Below, one piece after another: positions 14,301 to 26,300 of a stretch of 64,000 nucleotides of DNA. Made by a program: the position numbers and the translations under genes. The DNA comes from Tridacna crocea (lineage: Eukaryota > Mollusca > Bivalvia > Cardiida > Cardiidae): contig OX031057.1 of assembly GCA_943736015.1 (NCBI GenBank), forward strand, positions 45,160,501 to 45,224,500. Direction: 5' to 3'. Below the pieces are notes generated by a model. That model was not told where the DNA came from and searched no databases. It saw only the letters and a list, made by a program, of their open reading frames with translations. Every line of letters begins with the position of its first letter. The stretch's first letter is position 1.

Positions 14301-17300
14301 AGTGTGTTTTAGTCAATGTTACAGTCATAACACAGCAATTGTTACAGCTCATTTATTCTTATGTTTAACACGTTTCATCACTCCTATGCTGAGATATTAA
14401 AGTGCCTTGCCTGAGGACATTCCTAAAAAACCAGCTTGACTAGCAGAGTCTTCTACTGGCTCTGTACTGTAGGGCATAACAGCAAAAGTTTAACTGTTTA
14501 AAGCAAGCACTTTTTCATTCATCCATGTTTACCTTATTATCTCTCTATCAAAGCTGTGATTGTGTACAGTAAATTAAATGAAGCAAATCAAACTGGTCAT
14601 TCACATCAAATGGCCTTTAACCTTTTACCACACAATCCCAAGTTTTAATGACCCTTGGGAAGAGGCCCCTGGAAACATTTTTCCCTCACTAATAAATCCC
14701 TCTATATGACACTATGACAGAATGGTCCTGATATCTACACAAAATCCTTACTCTGTAAGAAAGCCGGCTGCTGCTGTGATTGTATCACTGTAACTGGTTG
14801 TTGCTGCAACTGTGGTGGTTGTTGTGTTGGCATCTGTTGTACAGGTTGTGAGACAGATACAGGCACTGGTCTACGGATGTCTGGGTGGGCTGGGGCTGGG
14901 TTAGCGGTCAAAGGTTGCGGGGATTCCTGCAAAGTAACAGTATGTAAGTCCTCTGACTTTCCTCTTGAGTAAAAAGAGTTTAGAAATAGATCTTTCCTCA
15001 TTTTTCAGGCAGTTCTGTATTTTAATGCCAAATATTGCTCTAGATTTTTGCAAAGCTGCATAGATTGGGAAATATTTAACCCTTTACCACAAAGCAGAAT
15101 TCTATACCTGTCCAAATTTAAAGGATTTGCAGGTGATAATTTCATAGAGGCCCAAATGCTTCACCTTTTCTTTGACAGGAAAGAAAACTTTGTGGGAATA
15201 GGAGAAAATGCTATTTTACCAGCATTTTCTCCTTTTCCCACAAAGTTTTCAGAAGGCCTCTTTCTCAGAGTCATTCAAAGTTGTCATTGTGTAGTAAAGG
15301 ATTAAAGGCCTTCACTGGTATCATTTCTGGTTTTGTAAGAGGACAAATTCCTTGTCTTTCTATCCCATACACTAAGTATATTTGTATTTTTTTCTGTATA
15401 TACACAGATGAGTAATTTTACACACTTTCAGGTTTGAACAGGGTTTTTCTCTCTAACTATAAAGTTGTGTCTTTAAAAAAAACAAAAAAAAACAAAAAAA
15501 ACTTAACCTATTACCACATAATCCCTACTTGACGACTCAGAGAAAGCAGCCGTTAGAAAACATTGTGGTAACCAGCATTTTCTCCCTTTCCCGCAATGTT
15601 TTCTACCCTTCACAAAACAAATTTCAAATTTTCAGTCACTTTTATTTTGTTGTCTGCAAGTGCTTTCAATTTAGACAAGCCAAAAACTTTATCATTTGAT
15701 AATGAGGTAAATTGTTGATTAGGGTTGTTGTCATCATTGTGGTAGTCATCATCCAGCACAAGAGGAAGACTGTAGCAAAAAGACAGAACATTTCTTCTGC
15801 AATCAAGAAATATACATTAAAAATGAAAAAAAATTAAGTCTTTCCATTTGAAAGTTGTCACAAATGAAAAGCTACCTTTAGCCCATAAGGCATTTCCATG
15901 GTATCTCAAATTGACCCTAAATAACAGCAAGGATGAAGCCATTTCTTATGTGTATATAACACCTTTTGATAGCATAGAAAACATTGTGACAAAAGGTGAA
16001 ATTGCCTCTCACGAGCAATTTCACCTTTTGCCACAATGTTTTCCAAAGGCTCCTACAAGCAATGCGTAGAAATGATTATCTATGGAGAAAAGGGTTAAAG
16101 AGAAATAAAGAGTCACAGAAAAGATGAAAAGCTAGTTATCAGTATTTTCCTCTTTTCCTACAATGTTTTTAAAATCTGTCTTCCTCACTCATAAAACAAG
16201 GCACCAATCATAAACAGGTTAATTCAGCTTTTTTCCACACAATTTTAGGTTTTAACAACCCTGGAGAAGTAGGCTTTATAAAACATTTGGGGAAAAGGAG
16301 AAAAACCCTGGAAAACAGCATTTTCTCCTTTTCCCACAATGTTTTCCACCCTATGAAAGACAAATTTCATTATGTGAACAAAAGTTAAATCTTCATCTGT
16401 AAAAGGTTTCAATCTCAACAAGCCTACATTTTTGTTGTGTTGTAAATATTTCATACAAAATGCAACTCACTGGTACAGGATCTTCATCGCTTTCAGCCCC
16501 AGCAGGGACTGCCCCTGAAAACGGTAACATGGGCTTACCCATCTTTGCCATTCTTGAGATCAGTTTAGCTTTGCTCGTATCATGTGTTGGGGACTGTTTA
16601 AAACATCCAATAAAACAAGTGAGTGATACTCTTGCAAAAGGGAGTTTCATGCACCTCTGTTATGCATTATACAAAGCCAGATATCACATAATTCTGGATC
16701 CATAAAATTCATCTTGTTCAACCCGTTACCACACAATCCCTACTTTTGACAACCATGAGATAGAAGCCTTTAGAAAACATTGTTGGGAAAGGAGAAAATG
16801 CTGGTAACCAGCATTTTCTCCTTTTCCCACAATGTTTTATACCCTTCACAAAACAAATTTCACATTTTCAGTAACTTTTATTTTGTCATCTGCACATGCT
16901 TAATACGGCCGCACAATATATCACTAAATACCTGTACCCGGCTACATATAACCCCTCCAAATTTAGGATTTTACCCAAATTCTGGAGACAGAGAAACATT
17001 GTGAAAAGTTCTTCAGGTGCCTAGGCAGTAGCCATCCACATTGTGGGTTACTTACGTTGGGCGCTAAATGTAACGGGTGGTGAAAAATATCGCGGTTCGA
17101 ACGGGATTCAAACCCAGGGTCTCAGGAAAACCGTTCCCGCACTCTAACTAACTGATCGACCGAACCCCATGTCGATACGGCCGCACGATATATCGCTAAA
17201 TACATATACTCAGCTACATATACCCCCTCCAAATTCAGAATTTGTCCCAGGTGAAACAAGGTGAGAAAATCTATTCAGCCAGACTGGGACCTGGAACCCG

Positions 17301-20300
17301 GGACCCCTTGCATACAGGGGAATTACTCTACCGACTGAGCTACCGGGCCACCTACACAAATTTCTCATCGACATGGGTTCTTAAACCATTATATTATAGG
17401 CTGTTACATACTCCCCTGCAATTTGAAAATCATACTCCGAATTCACAGGACAAAGACCAAATTGCTGTGTTCTTGACAAACCCAAGGGCAGTTATACATG
17501 GGAGAACTTATTAACTGACCAAGCAATCATGGCAATGACCCCACGTTGGGTGCCAAATGTAACAGGTGGTGAAAAATATCGCGGCTCCACCGGGATTGGA
17601 ACCCAGGGTCTCAGGAATATCGTTCCTGCACTCTAACCAACTGAGCTACCGAACCACATGTCAATATGGCCACACGATATATCACTAAATACCTGTACCC
17701 AGCTACACTTACATTCACTTTAAATGAGTTCTGTATGTTACTGTGCGGTTTGCATGCTGACATTAGTCTATGTAACTGCTTTATTGAAGAAGGAGCAAAA
17801 ATTATCACTTTTTTCCTGATGTGTTAGTTGGTAAGATTTACAATGAAATCTTCTTACATGTGAAAGTTGCTCGGAGATAGACTTGGTCCTGCCCTTAACT
17901 GTTTGATCCTCATCTTCAAGGTCATCTGGTGTCTGGTGCTGTGTTGGGGCTGACTGAGGGGGTGGAGGGGCTGGGGATGGAGAGGATTCTCTTCCTACTA
18001 ACTTCACCTGTAGGGTTAAAATGAATCATTTATTTTTGTGTTTTGCAGTGTAGATGCAAGACCATGGTCTGTATTCACCAACCATTTTTAAGACCGCTCT
18101 CAGTCTTATTCTCCAAGATTATCTCTATCTGAAAGTAACGCAACATCTGATTGCCTAAACCAAATGGTTTAGCCACACAGATGTTTTACTTTCTAGGAAT
18201 AAGATTAACCCATTACCACACAATACCTACTTTTGATGCCCCTGAGAAAGAAGCCTTTAGAAAACATTGTGGGAAAAGTAGAAAATGCTGGTAACCAGCA
18301 TTTTCTCCTTTTTCCCACAATGTTTTCTACCCTTCAAAGACAAATTTAAAATTTTCAGTCACTTTTATTTTGTCGTCTGCAACTGCTTTTAATTTGGACT
18401 GGTCTAAAATATTGTCGTTTGGTAATGAGTTAAGAAAGTTCTTCAGAACAGTTGGTGATTACAGAAAAAGTCTGCCTACACTTTAAATTCCAATCTTAGA
18501 ACAACAGATATTTGACCAAAAAAAAACTGGCATACCACCATTCATTTTCATATTTTCCCACCTTTTCATAAATGAAACTGTTCATCACACTTTGTGTCAA
18601 ACTTAATTTTTGTCCGCTAACCAAGGCTTCAATTTTCCAAATTATCTTTCTAATGCAAAGCAATATTTCTTTCCTGATGAGCATTTTCTCATTTTACAAC
18701 AAAAGTTTTACAAATATTTGTGACTTATTCTTTACCAGGGACAAAATCTTACACTTGACAAAATTGAAAGCATTTGCACAAGATACAAGCAACTAACATA
18801 ATACCTACCATATGCTTTTGAAAATGGAGAAAATGACGTTGGAATTTGATAAATGCTGGTTTTGGTCTTTAAAACTCAGATTTAGGATGTAAAAGGTTAA
18901 GACAGATATTTACCCTAACTATCTCCACTTCAAAAATAAGAGTAGAGTTAGCTGGAACCCGGTTTCCCATTCCTTGACTACCATATGCAAGGCTAGGTGG
19001 TATAACCAGCAATCTTTTACCATTCTTCTTCATGCCTATAACACCAGTCTCCCAGCCCTAAATAAATTAATAGAGGTCACTTATTTATGTACATTATCTA
19101 ACCCAAATATAAAAAAAATATCAAATTTATCATGACCATCAAGCCCCTAAATCAAACTCTGTTAAGAAGATATCATCAGAAAATGAGTGAATGGCTGGGT
19201 TTCATTCAGAAAATAAATCTTCTTTTCCTCAAGATATTTCTACAGAGCATGACTCGTACCTATTTTCAGTATGTCTATAAATGTCAAAAAAGTAGTATAA
19301 CCATGTCAAACATATATTGATGATTACCTGTCTTTTGTGTATTTTCACCCTTTCCAAAACAATCCCTGGTTTTTACGGTTCTCGAATAGTAGCCTTTTGA
19401 AAACATTGTTTGAAAAGGAGAAAATGCTGGTAACCAGCATTTTCTCCTTTTCTCACAATGTTTTCTATCCTACCATAGACAGAAATCATCTTTCCAACAA
19501 GAGTTGAATTGTCGTCTGCAGATGCTTTCAATTTTGTCTAGTCCAAAAGTTTGTCGTTTGGGAAAGGGTTAACTCATTGCAAAACGACAAAGTTTTAAGA
19601 TTGTCCAAATTGAAAGCATTTGCATACGACAAAATAAAATCGGCTGAAAAATTGAAATTTGTCTTGTGAAGGGTAGAAAACATTGTGAGAAAAGGAGAAA
19701 ATGCTGGTTATCAGCATTTTCTCCTTTTCCCACAATGTTTTCTTTAGGCTTCTTTCTCGTCAAAAGTAGGGATTGTGTGGTAATGGGTTAATAGTAAACA
19801 ACTTATCTAAGTTTGAATAAATATGCTTTGTAATGGTAGAGATATATCAATATGTCAAAGTTTTTGCACAGGACTATAATGTATTACAATACCTCATTTT
19901 TCTTTTCTTATCAGCCAAGCTAAAAACATTCAAAACGAAGAGGTCATCAAAGTAAGAACATTCAGAGAGATGGAAAAAAAATCTCATAGTTTTGAATAAG
20001 TAAAACATAAGTATCAAGAAAAAAGTTACTCAAAAATGTATTTGACTCACACCTTTTACTGTAAACCAATTAAAACTGACTTTTACGAATTCTGATGTAG
20101 AAACCACTTGAAAAGACTGTGGAAAAAGGAACAAATGCTAGTCATCAGCTTTTTCTCCTTTCTGCACAGTATTTTCTGCCATTTCAAACCAAAAATCCAA
20201 TATTCTTCTGTGTTTGTGGATTTGATTTGTTGAAAATGATCCAGGAAGGACAAGTGTAAAATTCTCTGGTAAAGGGTTGAAAATATCAAGTCTCTCTCAA

Positions 20301-23300
20301 ATAAACAGCACTTGGTTTCACCCATTACCACACAATCTCTACTTTTGACAACCCTGAGAAAGAAGCCTTTAAAAACATTGTGGGAAAAGGAGAAAATGCT
20401 GGTAACCAGCATTTTCTCCTTTTCCCACCATGTTTTCTACCCTTCAGAAAACAGAGGCAAATGCTTTCAATTTGGATAAACTTAAAATTTTGTCATTTGG
20501 TAATGAGTTAAATGGAGGAAAAGTTGTATTTGTATTTCATGGGAATGATTTAATGTTTAAAGTTATTAAAAAAAAAGCCCATAATTACCTTTATCACTTT
20601 TCCAGCACCAATTTTGAAACGAAATAATTTATCAGCATTGACATTAGAATCAAACACTTGTCCAAAAGTGTTATTTGTTAACAGCCAACCAGTGTATTTG
20701 ACTTCCACAGAGTCACCCGACTCTAGAGCCCCACCCTCACCACCATTCAGGTCCTGTGTTGTCAGATTTGTGGGTGTGGCTCCAGTAGAAAGAGCTTTTG
20801 AAATGCACACCTAAAATCAAACACATAATTAGCAATATTATTACCTGTTGAGAAAGAATACATTGTCCTGTAACAAATACTTTCTTGTATTTATATTCCT
20901 GAGAGGAAAAGGTTTTGAAAATGCAAGAAACTAAAATTTTCCATTCATAGACAAACTCAATCATTTTCAAATGCATATTACAGAAAAATATTACCTAAAA
21001 AGAACATGATTTGAAAGCATAAAGTAAAAAAACAAGGAATCTCTTGTAATAAGTAATAATTGTTCCTTTACTGACTATGGTTCAGGAATACCATACATTA
21101 CCGTCAAGACAATGTTACACTTACATGTTTGGCGAAGTCTGTAGCATTCTGTTCATTCTCAAAGAGAACAGACCAACTCTGGCGAGCATCATCATAAAAA
21201 TTGGCATAATTGTTGGCTTGACACTGTGTGAAAAAAATGTGAGAGGTATCCAAATTATTACAAATCAATTTATCAAAGTATAAATGTCTTATGCATAATA
21301 ATCTCTACTTATCTATTTCGCATTGCTATGATTGGCATAGGTTTTGATTAGTTTACCGCTATGTCTGTAATAATAATGTAAAATAAATGATAAGGAAATA
21401 AACAGTTCAAAGGTTTAAAAAAAAAATGCATATATTGGATTTTCTTGCCTCATTTTAATATCTCAACACTTTTGGGACTGTAGATTTTGAAAACCCTGCA
21501 ATAGAAGATTTTGGAAAACATAGTCAGAAATGGAGAAAATGCTGTATCCCACAATTTCTCCTTCACCTACAATGTTTACTATCTTTTCTAAGACAAATCT
21601 CAATATTGCAGAAATAAAAAAATCATCATTGCAAATGCTGTTATCTTTATGCCACAGTACTTTCAGTAATATCCATTTATTAACCCTGTACAACTTGACA
21701 AAATTTTGGACTTGTAGCTGATATTTTCTCCTTTTCATACTATGTTTTCCAAAGCCTTATCCTTCAGAGCAGTTAAACTCAAAACTTTTGGATAAAGCAT
21801 TAAATTTAAAACATACGACAAACTATTGCAGTACTTACTGTAAATACAAAGGTAGAGGAGACCTTGGCAGTTGTCACTTTTTGTTGTTGTGTCACATACA
21901 TCAGTATAGAGTACTGCGAGAGTAAAACAATAATACTGATTCATGCTTTGTGAAAAGCAGTTTAACTCATTACCAAACGACAAAATTTTAGATTTTGTCT
22001 AAATTGAAAGCATTTGCAGATGACAAAATAAGTGATTGAAAATTTCAAATTTTTTTTGTGAAAACATCGTGGGAAAAGGAGAAAATGCTGGTTAACAGCA
22101 TTTTCTCCTTTTCCCACAGTGTTTTCTGAAGGCATCCTTTTCAGGGTCATCAAAAGTCATGATTGTGTGTTGCAGAGTTAATGCATCTCTGTGATGAGAA
22201 TGACAAAAAGCTTCAACCTAAATCAGCCTATGTCAGCATGCACAGACTGCACAGGCTGACACTGGTCTGTACTTAAAATGCTTTTTTCACATAGCATGGC
22301 AGAATTGTTATAATGCAGGGAAAGTAAAGACTATGACCAGGCGACCTTGGGTTATCATGTGTGCTAATAGCCAGGATGATATCAAGAAAAAAAAAGATGC
22401 ATCTAATAAGATACTTAAGCCCATAATCAAACTTTATTTGCTATTTATAGTTCTTACAAACAAAGTCTGCAACACAGAAATAAATGAACACATGCAAAGC
22501 AGAAATACAGGAACGGGGCAGGATTCAAACCTAGAAGGCCCAGAAAAAAGGCAAATACCATAACCACTGAGCTAAAGAGATATCTCTCTAACGCAGTTGT
22601 CATGTATCGTATTTAAATCGGGATGAAGCAATGCATGAAGGAGTAGTCTTCCGTAACAACAGATTTAAGAGTTCCCGGTCTGAATCCCCTGATGAGCAGA
22701 GTCAACCTTCAACTTTACCAATGATATACAGCAGCAGGTAAGGTTTCCATGCACAATTACCAAGACTGATTAATTTAACCCTTTACCAAACAGCAAAATT
22801 GTAGACAAGTCCATATGCAGACAACAAAATAAACATGACTCAAAAATTGACATTTGTTTACAGCAGGGTAGAAAACATTGTGAAACAAGGAGAAAATGCT
22901 GGTTTTCTCCTTTTCTCACAATATTTTCAAAGCCCTTTGCCCAAAGGCTGTTAAAAGAAGAGATACTGTGGTAAAAGTTCATAATAAAAACATGACAGAG
23001 CACAAAGATATTACAAACAAACCTCGTTTGTTGCATGGTTGGCAAGAATGGCCGCTCCCATTTTTCCCTGGCTTGCATATTTGTTGTCTGCACTGTATAA
23101 AAAATAATAGATGTATGTTCGAATCTTAATTCTTTCCTTACCATTTCCAGCACAAGAAGCTTTTGTAAAGAGTTTAGATCAAGATCAAACTGCACAGAAC
23201 ATGTAGTTTAATTGATAATCTACAATGTCAACTCCATATTATATCTGAAAAGTCTCTTCATCTCACATAGAAACTGTTTTTGTAACCGTTGAAATACTAG

Positions 23301-26300
23301 GACTTATTTATTTGGTAGTGAACCAGTTACCATGTGATCCTGACTTTTATTCAGCTTTTTTTCCTTTTCTCACATTGTTTTCTTTATTCTAAAATACAAA
23401 CAATACTATTTGAGAAATATTCACTTTGTTGTCTGAAAATGCCTTCAATTGAATTTGGACTGAAATTTTGTTGTTTGGTCAAATCATAATGTTGAGCAAA
23501 TAATAACTTACTTGCAGGTAGGCCTCTTTGATATTTCAGGTAATTAAGTATACCACAAATCAAAGTGCTGTAAGTTTTTGTGCTATGTTTACAATTATAA
23601 CATGGTACCAGACAAAAAAAGAGCAACTGCTAGTTATAGATTGCAAATTCTTATAACAAGTAGTTGTTCGTCCTTCAATGATGTTTGCGAAGGCCATTAA
23701 CTGCAGAAGTAAGAAAGCCATATTTGTATGGTTCACATATCATGGACTTGTATTTAAACCAAACTGATGTAAAAAATTACTTTGTTGAAATTGTATCTAC
23801 TAACAAAAACGACCTTTTTGAATAGAAACATAATAGGTGGTATTGTGTTTTGCATGTACACATGGCATTTTTGTTATTGGTCAATACATGTATTAAAATA
23901 ATAAATTAAGCTCCCGTTTTCCGTGGCAAACAATATGAATATGACGCTTCGTAAAATTTTGTCCATTTAGTTGGTTAAATCAAAATAACAAAGAATGCAT
24001 ATCATAAGGAATACATGTATGAAGTTTTATCAATTTTTCAAAGATACCTGTCTGTACTGACGGGCTGACCTGTCTTTGCTGACTGGCTGACAAGGTGATG
24101 GACAAGACAAAACAAGAGGGCCAAAATGGCCCTGGATCGCTCACCTGATTTTTTGAGAGGACCATAGCTTTTTTTTTTTTTTTTTTTTTGAAGGTATTGA
24201 AAACACTGGAAACAAAATCATCATTTTGACAAGCAATTTTTAAAAAGGTCACCTGTAGAAGTCCTTTCAAAATCTGACCAGCAGTTTCAGAGAAGAAGAA
24301 TTTTCAAGAATTTCTTCATTTCCATATACATGTAGTGCAAGTAGCCCCCATTCACCAGAGCAATGTTTCTCGACGAATCAAACTTTCACGAACAATTTAT
24401 GAAAAGGGTCATGAAAAGGGTCACCCAAGGAACATCTCTGTGATATTATTTCAAAATCTGACAAGCCGTTCGAGAGAAGAAGAATTTTTTAGAATTTCTT
24501 CATTTCCCTATAGCGCAAGTAGCCCCCATTCCCCAGAGCCAGGTTTCTTGACCTATCAAAATTTCACGAACAATTTTTGGAAAGGGTCACCCAAGGAACA
24601 TCTCTGTGAAATTATTTCAAAATTTGACCAGTGGTTTCAGAGAAGAAGAATTTTAAAGAATTTCTTCATTTCTGTATAGTGCAAGAAGCCCCCATTCACC
24701 AGAGCCATGTTTCTTGACAGATCAAAATTTCGCAAACAGTTTTTGAAAAGGGTCATCCAAGGAACATCTCTGTGAAATTATTTTAAAATCTGGCCAGCAG
24801 TTTCTGAGAAGAAGAATTTTAAAGAATTTCTTCATTTCTGTATAGTGCAAGATGCTCCTATTCACCAGAATCATGTTTCTTGACAGATCAAAATTTGGCG
24901 AACAATTTTTGAAAAGGGTCACCCAAGGAACATCTCTGTGAAATTATTTCAAAATCTGACCAGCGGTTTCAGAGAAGACGAATTTTTAAGAATTTCTTCA
25001 TTTCTGTATAGTGCAAGAAGCCCCCATTCCCCAGAGCCAGGTTTCCTGACCTATCGAAATTTCACGAACAATTTTTGGAAACGGTCACCCAAGGAACATC
25101 TCTGTGAAATTATTTCAAAATCTGACCAGCGGTTTCAGAGAAGAATTTTAAAGAATTTCTTTATTTCTGTATAGTGCAAGAAGCCCCCATTCACCAGAGC
25201 CATGTTTCTTGACGGATCAAAATTTCGCAAACAATTTTTGAAAAGGGTCACCCACGGAACATCTCTGTGAAATTATTGTAAAATCTGGCCAGCGGTTTTA
25301 GAGAAGAAGATTTTTAAAGAATTTCCTAAAAAATTCCATTTCGTTGCCATGGCAACCATAGTTTTTGACGGAATCAAATTCTGTGAACAACTTTTAAAGA
25401 GGACCTCCCAAGGAACATTCCAGCCAAGTTTGGTCCAAATTGGCCCAGTGGTTTAGGAGGAGTTTATGTTTGAAGAATTGTTGACGACGCACGACGGACG
25501 ACGGACACCGGGTGATCCTAAAAGCTCCCCTTGAGCACCTTGTGCTCAGGTGAGCTGAAAACACTTTATCTGTCTACCTTCTGAAGAGGATAAAAAGAAA
25601 TATCACTCTGACAGGAATTAGTTATTCTGACTTTTATATGATTTCAGTTATATAATTGCCACACGACAACCCTTTACCACATGACAAAATTTTAGATTTG
25701 TCTGAATTAAAAACATTTGCAGATGACAGTTTCAGTGTGGCTCATAAACAATTACTTTTCTTTGATTGGGTAGAAATTATTGTGGAAAAAGGAGAAAATG
25801 CTGGTAACCAGCATTTTCTCCTTTTCCCACAATGTTTTCAAAAGCCTGCACTTTCAAGGACATTAAAAGTCGTCAATGTGTGGTAAAGGGTTACTCATAT
25901 CTTTCATAGGTTTCACCAGTGCTAGACTGGGGCTCTGCATCACCTTGCCCTTGGACAGCCCGATGTGCTGAAGGCCAAAAACTAGGATTGAATGATACCC
26001 AAAGGGCTGAAAAATGAGGGGTAAAGAGTTGTAAGAAGACATATTCACAGAAATAAGTTCAATTTCTACTACTTACTATTTATAGGCATGTACAGCTACA
26101 GCAAAAGCAACAGAAGGGGCACCTTTACCAGGTGGGGTAGATTCTGAAATTTAATGAGTATGTAAATATACTTGCAGGTGATATTAACTCCTTACCAAAA
26201 GACAATTTATTTCAGATGGGTCCACTTTAAAAACTCTTGCAGACAACTAAATTTATAGGGCACAAATTATGTAATTTCAATCAGATGGTCTATAAAAAAT

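Larger units (their letters stand above)
16905..17707 (-). mobile_element. TRIM-1: tandem miniature LTR retrotransposon with tRNA-like LTRs
   Basis: Read on the minus strand the order is LTR (17707-17558), a 339-bp internal part, LTR (17218-17069), a 122-bp internal part and a partial LTR (16946-16905). Both full LTRs are 150 bp, start TGTAGCTG and end GTTACA. After each comes TT and then TGGCACCCAACGTGGGG or its degraded form, a Lys-type primer-binding-site-like motif. Before each of the inner two lies GGAGGGG, a short polypurine tract. No coding capacity. These hallmarks are seen; the TRIM assignment is inferred. Confidence 0.75.

Noticed and set aside
17583-17656. Possible functional tRNA gene
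   Set aside because: The fold is tRNA-like, but position 33 is not T, the acceptor stem is imperfect, and the module sits inside a repeated LTR. Treated as a promoter-type module.
23518-23572. Minus-strand open stretch [13 protein letters not shown], vaguely like the ILLYISQQQ part of the FKBP15 WH1 domain
   Set aside because: It lies before exon 4 in gene order, while the true match ([11 protein letters not shown]) is exon 5 at 21839-21913 with correct phase. Chance similarity.
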